DNA from: an uncultured Christensenellaceae bacterium
GTDB lineage: Bacteria > Bacillota > Clostridia > Christensenellales > Borkfalkiaceae
DNA length: 64,000 bases
Direction of reading: 5' to 3'
Assembly: GCA_910588685.1 (NCBI GenBank)
Contig: CAJUPX010000001.1
Location: forward strand, 72,367-136,366
Made by a program: the position numbers and the translations under genes. The notes under the pieces were generated by a model. That model was not told the DNA's origin. It did no database searches and saw nothing but the letters and a program-made list of their open reading frames with translations. Of the stretch, positions 53,469-61,323 are shown piece by piece (the first letter of the stretch is position 1; each line of letters opens with the position of its first letter).

Positions 53469-53912
53469 TCACGCGATACATAGATGTAATTTTGCGTGTA
53501 CGGAGTAGATACCAACTTCGATTGCGGGCAGGAGTGAATCGGATTGCGTTTTGTTGAAGCGGTGGCACTCGTCGAGCATAAGATAAGTACGCTTGCCGTA
53601 CATTTTCAAATCGCGCCGCGCCTGCTCAACCGCGTTTTTTACGTCGGCAACGCCCGCCTGCACGGCGTTGAGCTTTATAAAATTGCCGTGGGTAGTCTGG
53701 GCTATGATATTTGCGAGCGTAGTTTTGCCCGTGCCGGGAGGTCCCCAGAAAATACAGCTGCCGAGCCTGTCTAACGCGATTGCGCGGCGCAAAAGCGAGC
53801 CCTCCGCAACTATGTGCGACTGACCTATAAAATCGTTTAAATTGTTTGCGCGCATACGCTCTGCAAGCGGTTTTGCGCCGTCCTCGTTGCCGTTTAAATC
53901 AAATAAATCCAT
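53469..53912 (-). pseudogene. rarA: 5' part of chromosomal rarA, split by element
   Basis: Starts at ATG 53,912 (MDLFDLNGNEDG; TAATG overlap with the lipase gene). About 132 native residues with Walker A WGPPGTGKTTLANI and DECHRFNKTQSDSLLPAIE; then 15 residues coded by the element (VGIYSVHAKLHLCIA) and a stop at 53,469. The missing remainder is at 37,537-38,458. Its promoter and initiation region remain intact and could drive the element rarA downstream. Confidence 0.92.
53495..53520. repeat. att site, right end
   Basis: 22-bp arm (53,495-53,516), inverse of the left arm with three mismatches, followed by the TTCG core copy. Confidence 0.85.
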
Positions 53913-54703
53913 TATTTTATAAGTTCCTTTATTTCCTCCACGTGCTTTTTGCCCTCTTCGTACCCCTCGTCGTAAGCCTTGTCTAAATTTTTTATGACGT
54001 ACTGGTTCATTCCGAAAATTTCGGGAGTTACCAGCAAATCGCACAAGTCCTTTTCAACGCAGCGCGTCAGCGACGTCTGATTATTGTCCATTACGTCGAA
54101 AAGGCGCATTATCATAGAAAAAATATTAGGCAGCTTTTCAACGGGCTCTGCGGTATTTTTAAGCACGTCAACCGCGACAACCACGTCCGCGCCCATTTCC
54201 TTTACGGTTTTTACCGGCACACGGCACAGACACCCGCCGTCCACAAACAGCATTCCGTCGTGCTTAACCGGTCTGAATATAGACGGAATAGTGCTTGAAG
54301 CCTGAATAGCGAGCGCCGCGCTGCCGCTCTCAAACACGTGCAGCCTGCCCGAATACAGTTCGGTTGCAACGCATTTGAACGGTATTTTCATATCCTCTAT
54401 CTGCATTTCGCCGAGATATTCACGAAGTAAATCGCGCAGTTTATGTCCGCGGAGTATGGACATTTTAGAAATTAACGCGGGGCTTACGTCTACCAGGTCG
54501 CGCATTTTAAGCTTCAGCGCTATTTCCTTGATTTTTGCAGGCTCCATACCCGAGGCATACGCGCCGCCCACAACCGCACCCATTGAGCACCCCGCGATAT
54601 AATCGGGTACAACGCCCTCTTCTTCGAGCGCCTGCAAAAATCCGATATGCGCTATTCCGCGCGCTCCGCCGCTTCCGAGCGCGACTCCTAACGTTTTACT
54701 CAT
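53912..54703 (-). CDS. Patatin-like phospholipase
   Basis: 263 residues. Oxyanion GSGGARGIAH, nucleophile GCSMG (Ser at ~41), catalytic DGG (FVDGGCLCRVPV). RssA-like small bacterial patatins are probable acyl hydrolases; substrate unknown. First gene of the transcript that reads into rarA (one-base overlap). Confidence 0.92.
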   Translation of the reverse strand: MSKTLGVALGSGGARGIAHIGFLQALEEEGVVPDYIAGCSMGAVVGGAYASGMEPAKIKEIALKLKMRDLVDVSPALISKMSILRGHKLRDLLREYLGEMQIEDMKIPFKCVATELYSGRLHVFESGSAALAIQASSTIPSIFRPVKHDGMLFVDGGCLCRVPVKTVKEMGADVVVAVDVLKNTAEPVEKLPNIFSMIMRLFDVMDNNQTSLTRCVEKDLCDLLVTPEIFGMNQYVIKNLDKAYDEGYEEGKKHVEEIKELIK

Positions 54704-54737
54704 AAAATCTCCGTTTTGAAAATAATTTTATTATGTA

Positions 54738-55682
54738 GTGATAAAAGCCCGTTTTAAATATATTCTGCTCAGCTTATGCCTTTTAATATTCTGCGCAGCC
54801 ATAATTATTTTACCCGACCGGTACGTAAACTGCTGTTTTGCGGGGTTTGCGATGTGGGCGGAGTGCGTTCTGCCCTCTCTGTTCCCGTTTATGGTCATAA
54901 CACTTATTTTCGTAAAATCGGGAATTGCCGAGCGGGCGTCGCTCCCGCTTACTAAATTAGCGGGTAAATTCAAACTGCCGCCGGCTGCCGGAGCGTGCTT
55001 CCTACTTGGCATATGCTCGGGTTATCCCGCGGGCAGCCGCGTGCTGTACGAATACTATGAGAACGGCTCGCTCACGCGCGGCGACGTTAAAAAGCTCGCC
55101 TATCTATGCTCGACTTCCGGTCCTCTGTTTATTATAGGCAGCGTGGGTTTTAAGATGTTCGGCGATAAAGCGGCGGGCGCAAAAATTTTGCTTGCGCACG
55201 TTTTGTCCGTTACCGCAGTGTCGCTCATTATATGCCTCTTTTCAAAAAAATCCGCCGCGGCAAGCTATAAACGCGCTCCCGCCGACAGAGATTTTTTATA
55301 CAACTCCTTTTACGGCGCAGTTGTAGCCGTGACCGTTGCGGGAGCGTTTATCGCATTTTTTTACGTGGTTGCAACTTTTGTTTCGGACTTTTCCCTGCTT
55401 GCGCCCGTTGAAATGCTGCTGCAACCGTTGATAGGCGACTGCTCAAAAGCGGCAAGCCTTGGACTGATAGAGGCAACAACGGGCTGCAAAGCTCTTGCAG
55501 GGCTCGGCGCAAGCAAGCTGAATATTGCGCTTGCCGGTTTTATGATAACATTCGGCGGAGCGTCTATAATTATGCAGCAGCTATGTTACCTTTTAAAAGC
55601 CGGCGTAAGCGCCGCTAAATTTATAGGCGTAAAGTTTTTGCAGGCGCTTTTGTGTTTTGCGCTGCTCTTGATTATTGCCTGA
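54738..55682 (+). CDS. ylbJ: YlbJ-type sporulation membrane protein
   Basis: 314 residues, about eight helices. CVLPSLFPFMVITLIFVKSG, CSGYPAGSRVLYEYYENG, STSGPLFIIGSVG and GLIEATTGCKAL are typical of YlbJ (nucleoside-recognition/gate fold). In B. subtilis ylbJ is needed for sporulation. GTG start at 54,738 with weak ribosome site. Suggests a spore former, or descent from one. Confidence 0.88.
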   Translation: MIKARFKYILLSLCLLIFCAAIIILPDRYVNCCFAGFAMWAECVLPSLFPFMVITLIFVKSGIAERASLPLTKLAGKFKLPPAAGACFLLGICSGYPAGSRVLYEYYENGSLTRGDVKKLAYLCSTSGPLFIIGSVGFKMFGDKAAGAKILLAHVLSVTAVSLIICLFSKKSAAASYKRAPADRDFLYNSFYGAVVAVTVAGAFIAFFYVVATFVSDFSLLAPVEMLLQPLIGDCSKAASLGLIEATTGCKALAGLGASKLNIALAGFMITFGGASIIMQQLCYLLKAGVSAAKFIGVKFLQALLCFALLLIIA

Positions 55683-55688
55683 ATGCGC

Positions 55689-56489
55689 TCAATAAATGCC
55701 CAGATATTTAAAAGAATTTGCGCGGCTCTTAAATTTTTCAATCGCGGTCTGAACGGTTTTTTGAGAAATATCCGCTTCTATCTCTATAAAAAAACGGTAT
55801 TCGCCCGATCTGCCCTTTATGGGGCGCGACTGGATTTTAGTCATATTAAGCCCCTCCGCACCCAAAACCGACAGCAGCGAGTTGAGCTCGCCTGGGGCGT
55901 GGCTGCACGTGGCGGAAAAAAATATATAACTGCTTTTACGGATTGTATCGGCAAGCCCTTTTTTTATAAGCAGAAAATTTGTGCAGTTGTTTTTTTCGTC
56001 CGCAATATTCTCCGCGGACAGCTCTATACCCGCGCGGCAAACGTGCGCGCCGACTATGCCCGCGTCCTCCGGAGTTTTTATCATATCAAGACTTGCCGAG
56101 GTTGACTGCGTTGCAATAAGTTTTGCCCCCGGGAAATGCGAAAACAAGTATTCCCCGCACTGCTCCAAAGCCTGTTGATGCGAATATATGCGGCGGATAC
56201 CGCTGATTTCCGCGCCGGACAGAATAGCTAATCTGTGGTCAATTTTAACCGTGCACTGCTCAAACGCTATTATTCCGTCCGTAGCCTGTAAAAGGTCTAA
56301 ATTCTGGTTAACGCCGCCGTTCAGGCTGTTTTCGACGGGCAGAACTATAACTTCCGATTCGCCGTTCAAAAGCGAATTTACAAGCATTCTGAACGACGGG
56401 CGCGCAACCTTTTCATACCCGTGGCAAAGCTTTTCGGCGGCGAGCATACTGTAACTGCCGCTCGGTCCGAGATATCCTACCGCTGGCAT
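55689..56489 (-). CDS. pheA: Prephenate dehydratase
   Basis: 266 residues. N-terminal PDT domain (VGYLGPSGSYSMLAAEKL; PVENSLNGGVNQNLDLL; NNCTNFLLI with the TRF-equivalent changed to TNF) and C-terminal ACT domain (APGELNSLLSVLGAEGLNMTKIQSRPI) for phenylalanine feedback. Start ATG 56,489 chosen (one base after the DAHP synthase stop, GGAG ten bases before); the upstream six codons are open but not family-like. The Thr-Arg-Phe motif of most PDTs appears as Thr-Asn-Phe here. Confidence 0.9.
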   Translation of the reverse strand: MPAVGYLGPSGSYSMLAAEKLCHGYEKVARPSFRMLVNSLLNGESEVIVLPVENSLNGGVNQNLDLLQATDGIIAFEQCTVKIDHRLAILSGAEISGIRRIYSHQQALEQCGEYLFSHFPGAKLIATQSTSASLDMIKTPEDAGIVGAHVCRAGIELSAENIADEKNNCTNFLLIKKGLADTIRKSSYIFFSATCSHAPGELNSLLSVLGAEGLNMTKIQSRPIKGRSGEYRFFIEIEADISQKTVQTAIEKFKSRANSFKYLGIY

Positions 56490-56490
56490 T

Positions 56491-57513
56491 TTACACTTTC
56501 TCCGCAATGTCGTAAATGAGCTTTTCCGTATCTTCCCAACCGAGACAGGGGTCTGTTATCGATTTGCCGTAAACCTTGTCTTCGGGCTGATTGCCCTCGG
56601 CTATAAAACTCTCTATCATAAATCCTTTTACGATATTTTTAAAGTCTTTATCGTAAATACGGTTTTGCATAACCTCTTCGCAAATTCTTATCTGCTGTTT
56701 GAACTTTTTACCGCTGTTGGAGTGGTTTGCGTCGATAATTATCGCGGGGTTGGCGAGGTCGGATTTGGCGTAACCCTCCGCAACCTGCATAACCGTTTCG
56801 TAGTGGAAGTTGGGAATGTCGCGTCCGTAGCTGTCCACCGCGCCGCGGAGTATAGCGTGCGCAAGCGGGTTGCCGTCCGTTTTGACCTGCCAGCCGTTGA
56901 GCTTAAACACCTGCCCGCTCTGGGCGGCGTAAACGGAGTTTAAAAGCACAAGCGTTGAACCGCTCATAGGGTTTTTAATGCCGACGGAAACGTCGATACC
57001 GCTCGATACTAAACGGTGGAGTTGGTTTTCGCAGCTGCGCGCCCCTACCGCTATATAAGAGAGCAAATCCTCCACGTAGTGTATGTTTGCGGGATAGAGC
57101 ATTTCGTCCGCTGCGGAAAGCCCGCTGACCTCTATAGCCTTTATATTGAGCTCGCGTATGGCGTGTATGCCCTTTAAAATATCCTCGGATTTAGAGGGGT
57201 CGGGCTGAGAAAACATACCCTTGTAGCCCACGCCCTTTGTGCGCGGCTTGTTGGTGTATATCCTGGGCACCAGAACGAGCCTGTCCTTTACCTTTTCGTT
57301 GAGCTTGCCAAGCCTTTCAACGTAGTCTAATACGGGCTTCTGCTCGTGCGCCGAACAGGGTCCCACCAGAATGAGCAGCTTGTCGCTTTTGCCGGAAATT
57401 ACGTCGGCAACAAGCTTGTCGCGTTCTTTTTTAACCGATTTTAAGCTGTCGGGCAGAGGTATCTGCGCAACCAGCTCTTCGGGTTCGGGTATTTTAATTT
57501 GCTTTTCAAACAT
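56491..57513 (-). CDS. aroF: 3-deoxy-7-phosphoheptulonate synthase (AroFGH type)
   Basis: 340 residues, type I-alpha. LLILVGPCSAHEQKPVLDY, RIYTNKPRTKGVGYKGMF, IDVSVGIKNPMSG and IIIDANHSNSGK identify the enzyme, which joins PEP and erythrose 4-phosphate to start aromatic synthesis. Neighbouring pheA makes this a phenylalanine-oriented pair. The exact gene letter (aroF/G/H) cannot be told from sequence. No leader peptide or T-box seen upstream. Confidence 0.93.
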   Translation of the reverse strand: MFEKQIKIPEPEELVAQIPLPDSLKSVKKERDKLVADVISGKSDKLLILVGPCSAHEQKPVLDYVERLGKLNEKVKDRLVLVPRIYTNKPRTKGVGYKGMFSQPDPSKSEDILKGIHAIRELNIKAIEVSGLSAADEMLYPANIHYVEDLLSYIAVGARSCENQLHRLVSSGIDVSVGIKNPMSGSTLVLLNSVYAAQSGQVFKLNGWQVKTDGNPLAHAILRGAVDSYGRDIPNFHYETVMQVAEGYAKSDLANPAIIIDANHSNSGKKFKQQIRICEEVMQNRIYDKDFKNIVKGFMIESFIAEGNQPEDKVYGKSITDPCLGWEDTEKLIYDIAEKV

Positions 57514-57996
57514 TTATCTGCTCCTGAGTATGCTTAGTAAATCTTTTTGTATAGGCGCGGGAATATATTGCAGATATTCCTTTTCAAACGCCGCCGAATT
57601 TCTTACGAGCGTAGAGCTTACGTGCAGCTTTTCCTGCTCTGCGGGAATATAAAGCGTAACGCAGTCGCTCTTTAATTTTTTTGTTGCGAAAAAGTTCCTG
57701 TTTTCGTAATCGAGGTCTATTCCGTCGCGCACGCCGCGCACGTAAAAAGGCGTTTGCTCTTTTTCAAGCAAATCCGCCGCCGCGCCGTGAAAGGTTATCA
57801 CCCTGACGCGAGGTTCGTCCGCATAGAGCTTTTGCAACAGTTTCAGCCTGTCCGCCTCGGTTATAAACGGCTTTTTATCTGGGTTGACCATAACCGCAAC
57901 AACAACTTCGTCGAATATTTTTAAACAGTTTTCAATTATGCTTTCGTGCCCCGTTGTGGGCGGGTCGAAAGTTCCGGAAAATACGCATTTTTTCAT
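57514..57996 (-). CDS. coaD: Phosphopantetheine adenylyltransferase
   Basis: 160 residues. CVFSGTFDPPTTGHESII (GxFDPxTxGH nucleotidyl-transfer motif), YVRGVRDGIDLDYE and ISSTLVR-like HVSSTLVRN. Makes dephospho-CoA, step 4 of CoA synthesis. Four-base overlap with rsmD and zero gap to the aroF-type gene, so it belongs to one operon. Confidence 0.95.
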   Translation of the reverse strand: MKKCVFSGTFDPPTTGHESIIENCLKIFDEVVVAVMVNPDKKPFITEADRLKLLQKLYADEPRVRVITFHGAAADLLEKEQTPFYVRGVRDGIDLDYENRNFFATKKLKSDCVTLYIPAEQEKLHVSSTLVRNSAAFEKEYLQYIPAPIQKDLLSILRSR

Positions 57997-58529
57997 AAAT
58001 TATTTTTAAAAAACGATAACGTCGTTTTACCGTATCTGCGCTCGTCAAAGAGCGTTAATCCCGCTATTTCACCCGAAAACGCGCGGTCGCGCTCGTAAAC
58101 GGCTATTCCGCCATCCGTTAAAATTCTGCGGTCTGCTATGATTTTTAACGCTTCTATACCCGCTTCGAGCCTGTACGGCGGGTCGATAAATATTATGTCC
58201 GCACGCTTTACCCTGCATAGACACTGCGCAAAATCGAGATTGTACACCCCGTAATTTTCACAGTCTCTGAGCTTTGAAAGATTGCTCTTCAAAACCTTTA
58301 TGCTGTCTTTTGAAACGTCGTTGAAAATTACGTACTCTGCCCCGCGCGACAGACATTCTATGCCAAGACTGCCGCTGCCGGCAAACAAATCCAAAACGTA
58401 CGCGCCCGCAATATCGGGGGCTATTATATTAAAAAGGCTTTCTTTTACTCTGTCGGCGGTTGGTCTGATTTCCCCGCCCGCAAACTCGCTGAGCTTTAAG
58501 CCCCTGTGTTTACCGCTTATTATTCTCAT
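57993..58529 (-). CDS. rsmD: 16S rRNA (guanine966-N2)-methyltransferase
   Basis: 178 residues. RIISGKHRG, RPTADRVKESLFNII, VLDLFAGSGSLGIECLSRGA (SAM site) and IIFIDPPYR (N/D-PPY). Common partner of coaD in Firmicutes. Overlaps neighbours by four bases at both ends. Confidence 0.95.
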   Translation of the reverse strand: MRIISGKHRGLKLSEFAGGEIRPTADRVKESLFNIIAPDIAGAYVLDLFAGSGSLGIECLSRGAEYVIFNDVSKDSIKVLKSNLSKLRDCENYGVYNLDFAQCLCRVKRADIIFIDPPYRLEAGIEALKIIADRRILTDGGIAVYERDRAFSGEIAGLTLFDERRYGKTTLSFFKNNL

Positions 58530-59095
58530 TTCCGGGATTTTTTATTTTTTGATTTCTGTTCCTGAACGGCTGTTGCCGCCTGTTTGGAAAATTCCTGCCT
58601 TGCGCCCCATACGTATCCCGCCGCGTGCACCGATACGAGCGGCAGTATCCAGATAAAGTTTAACCACTGCGATAAGTTTAAATAGCTCAGCGGATAATAC
58701 GCCCAGCCGAACGCATAGCGCAGTAAAAATCCGCAGAAATAATTTAAAAAAACGCAGTTTATAAACTGAATCAATATAAACGGCACGCAGCTTATAAGTC
58801 CTATTATAAAAGCCTTGTATAACGCGTACTCGCCTGTTTTGAATAAAACGCCGGCATCGGCGGAGCCGAGCTCGCGCTTTTTTATGTTTTTTGCGCTTTT
58901 ACGCGCCGCGGCAACGCCGTTCTGTCTGCCGAAAACGAGATATGCCGCCAGAAGAAACAGTTCGCCCGCAACTAAAATAACAATGCCGAGCGCAAGCTCG
59001 TCCGTAACGCAAAAGCCTATTACGGTTACGCTTAAAATTACCGCAAGCATAAACGGAAACGCCGCGCCTGCGAGCATATCCTTTAATTCGAGCAA
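58526..59095 (-). CDS. Hypothetical membrane protein
   Basis: 189 residues, about four transmembrane helices (residues ~12-32, 35-55, 90-125, 145-165) and a basic C-terminal tail (KSKNKKSRK). Not recognised. Four-base overlap with rsmD suggests co-expression with coaD-aroF-pheA. Confidence 0.75.
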   Translation of the reverse strand: MLELKDMLAGAAFPFMLAVILSVTVIGFCVTDELALGIVILVAGELFLLAAYLVFGRQNGVAAARKSAKNIKKRELGSADAGVLFKTGEYALYKAFIIGLISCVPFILIQFINCVFLNYFCGFLLRYAFGWAYYPLSYLNLSQWLNFIWILPLVSVHAAGYVWGARQEFSKQAATAVQEQKSKNKKSRK

Positions 59096-59131
59096 AATTT
59101 TTTGCGCCTTTGCGCGGCGGTTAACTGTGCG

Positions 59132-59671
59132 TTATTTGCCAAACCTGTATATCCCCCTTTCGCACACGAAGTAATCGAGCGGTATATCGTGCTCCTCCTC
59201 AGCAAATTCGCAAATCTGAAAAAAGTAGCCTATGCCGACTTTCAGCGTATGCCTGTCCTTAAAATATCCGTCGTAAAACCCGCCGCCGTAGCCTATGCGG
59301 TAGCCGCGGGAATTTATGCCGAGCAGCGGAGTTACGGTAACGTCCGCCGTTTCGTCCGCCGACGCGCCCGCAGGCTCCCCGATACCGTAAGAGGATTTTA
59401 CAATTTGCACGCCTTTATCATAAGGCACGGCTACGATATTTTTTCCCTCCGTGCGGGGCAGAAAAACGCGCTTGCCGTTTTTTAACAGCGTGTCTGTTAT
59501 TTGTTTTGTACAGGCTTCCGACGGCAGGCTGTTATATATAAAAAAGCTGTTGTACCCGCCGAACTCTGCAAAAAAATATTCCGATATGCAATTATCGGCG
59601 TGCGCCCTCAGCACTTCGCCGAAATATTTGCGTTTGATTTTTAAAATTTCCCGCAGCTCGCGTTTTGTCAC
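59132..59671 (-). CDS. 5-formyltetrahydrofolate cyclo-ligase
   Basis: About 179 residues. KRELREILKIKRKYFGE at the start, FFIYNSLPSEACTKQITDTLL in the middle and LLGINSRGYRIGYGGGFYDGYF (the RxGxGxGxYD motif) near the C-terminus. Returns 5-formyl-THF to 5,10-methenyl-THF. Start GTG 59,671 overlaps the alr stop as GTGA; the frame is open further up, inside alr. Confidence 0.88.
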   Translation of the reverse strand: MTKRELREILKIKRKYFGEVLRAHADNCISEYFFAEFGGYNSFFIYNSLPSEACTKQITDTLLKNGKRVFLPRTEGKNIVAVPYDKGVQIVKSSYGIGEPAGASADETADVTVTPLLGINSRGYRIGYGGGFYDGYFKDRHTLKVGIGYFFQICEFAEEEHDIPLDYFVCERGIYRFGK

Positions 59672-60636
59672 TTTAAATATATCCTTTGGCTGCGCCGCGT
59701 AACCGAAGTTAACACCTCGTACGGAATTGTATTCGCGCGGCGCGCATATCTGCCCGCGTCGTCCATAACGCATTCAACGTCGCCGCCGTTTTCTTTTACG
59801 AACGCGTCCATACACAGTTTATTTTCACCAAGCGGCACGCCCCTGAAAAATCCGTCGGCATAACCGAGGCGGTAGGTTGAAAGCTCTTTATAATTTTTCT
59901 GCGCAAATCCGTACCCTGCGCCTCCGCCGATAAAGCGCGTTTGCTGACTGCGTTTTGCGTAAACTTTAAGAGCAGGCTCAACGGCGGCGTTAAAACCGTC
60001 GGGCGCATAGCCGTACAGTAGTATTCCGCACCTTGCGCCGTCCTTTAAAAACCCGCCGCCGCGCAAAAGACCGCCGCTTGCCGATAAGTGCGCGCATATA
60101 TCCGGGTTAACGGCTTTTACAAGCCGCTCCGCAACGTTGAAAAGTTTAAGCTGGTCAATACTTGCCCTATAATTTTCTGCGGCGTACAGATGCGAATACA
60201 CCCCCTCTATTTTCGATGGGTCGAGTATCTTTAAGATATCGGGCAGCTCGGAAATATCACAGCCGTATCTGTTCATACCGGTGTTCACTTTTATCTGACA
60301 CGCGCACTTTACCTTAACGGCGGTTTCAACAGAATTGACCGTAAGCGTCAACCCGTAAGCTTCGGCGCGCAATAAATCGCCGCTGTCGGCGGGCGGAGCA
60401 AAAACGAGTACGGGCTTTGTCACTCCGGAAATACGCAGAGCTACGCCCTCTTCGACTATGGCAACGCAAAAACCGTCGGCAATATCGGATATGCAGTGCG
60501 CAACCTCCGCCGCGCCGTGACCGTATGCGTCCGCCTTGACGACCGCGTAAAATTTTTTTGAACCTAAACGCGAACGGATGAAGAGCGCGTTTTGTCTTAT
60601 CCTGCGTAAATCGATAACCGCTAAGCTTTTTTGCAT
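59668..60636 (-). CDS. alr: Alanine racemase
   Basis: 322 residues, shorter than the usual ~360-370. PLP lysine in YAVVKADAYGHGA (Lys ~34); catalytic-Tyr region RCGILLYGYAP is present, C-terminal beta domain with LGYADGFFRGV and VMDDAG-like part shortened (the family's GRVCMDQ appears as NKLCMDAF). Supplies D-alanine for the wall. Overlaps the cyclo-ligase by four bases. Confidence 0.88.
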   Translation of the reverse strand: MQKSLAVIDLRRIRQNALFIRSRLGSKKFYAVVKADAYGHGAAEVAHCISDIADGFCVAIVEEGVALRISGVTKPVLVFAPPADSGDLLRAEAYGLTLTVNSVETAVKVKCACQIKVNTGMNRYGCDISELPDILKILDPSKIEGVYSHLYAAENYRASIDQLKLFNVAERLVKAVNPDICAHLSASGGLLRGGGFLKDGARCGILLYGYAPDGFNAAVEPALKVYAKRSQQTRFIGGGAGYGFAQKNYKELSTYRLGYADGFFRGVPLGENKLCMDAFVKENGGDVECVMDDAGRYARRANTIPYEVLTSVTRRSQRIYLK

Positions 60637-60671
60637 ACAATTATAATATGCCGGAAAGCGTTTAGCGAGTG

Positions 60672-61226
60672 TCAGCCGCGGATTTTATTTATTGCCGGAC
60701 GGACCGAGCGGGCGAGCAAGCCCGCCAAAATGCAAAGCGCAAAATCCTTGGGCATATAAATAAGATTCCACATAACAAATACGTTTACCAAATCGTAAGT
60801 CCCGCCTATTGCCGCAACAACTATGCAATACGGCGTGCCGATTATATAGTCGACAAGGAATGCAGTAATCGCCGCAACCGTAACGCGCCTTACCGATGTG
60901 CCGTCACGCGCAATCAAGCCTGCAATAAACGCGCTGGCTATAAAGCCTATTATATACCCGAAGGTGGGCATTGTAACGTAATGTATGCCGCCTCCGCTTG
61001 TGAATACAGGCAACCCTAAAAGTCCCGCAAAGCAGTACGCCGCCATACTCGCCGCGCCTTTTTTGGCGCCGAGAAGCAACCCCGAAAGCACCGCGGTAAC
61101 GGTCTGGAACGTAAGCGGCACCAGAGGAAAGGGAATTTTAATAAACGCGGCTGCCGTCATAAGCGCAACAAACAGCGCGCACACGGCAATATCCGCCGCT
61201 AAAAAACGTGATTTTGATTTTTCCAT
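60672..61226 (-). CDS. bioY: Biotin transporter BioY
   Basis: 184 residues from ATG 61,226 (open to 61,262). Six helices; FPLVPLTFQTVTAVLSGLLLGAKKG and LLGLPVFTSGGGIHYVTMPTFGYIIGFI are BioY signatures. S-component for an ECF-type importer, or stand-alone; no EcfAT here. No BirA box seen. Confidence 0.92.
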   Translation of the reverse strand: MEKSKSRFLAADIAVCALFVALMTAAAFIKIPFPLVPLTFQTVTAVLSGLLLGAKKGAASMAAYCFAGLLGLPVFTSGGGIHYVTMPTFGYIIGFIASAFIAGLIARDGTSVRRVTVAAITAFLVDYIIGTPYCIVVAAIGGTYDLVNVFVMWNLIYMPKDFALCILAGLLARSVRPAINKIRG

Positions 61227-61296
61227 AAGTTTATTATAGTACAACGGCGGGCGGATTGTCAAATACAGGAAACGCAGCGCAAGAAATTATATAAAA

Positions 61297-61318
61297 AAAC
61301 TCCCCGCAAAGGGAGTTT
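61297..61318 (-). terminator. Terminator after the Wzz-like gene
   Basis: AAACTCCC/GGGAGTTT stem with A/T flanks, downstream of the reverse-strand gene at 61,324. Confidence 0.75.
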
Positions 61319-61323
61319 TAATA

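Larger units (their letters stand above)
38459..53516. mobile_element. 15-kb integrated element in rarA (serine-recombinase type, decayed ICE-like)
   Basis: The unit interrupts rarA between the Ala-Ile-Glu and Gln-Gly codons. Both ends have 22-bp inverted arms matching at 19 positions, flanked by a TTCG direct repeat (38,455-38,458; 53,517-53,520). Content: large serine recombinase at the left end; sigma/HTH pair; VirB2-, VirB6- and VirD4-related genes plus MT-A70 methylase; XRE regulator; RNA gene; cargo; and a second rarA at the right end. Relaxase, VirB4 and replication genes are missing, so independent conjugation is unlikely. Composition is AT-richer than the flanks. Confidence 0.9.

Noticed and set aside
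56460..57560. T-box or leader peptide for pheA/DAHP synthase
   Set aside because: The genes are tightly packed behind coaD; no room for a leader and no T-box words.
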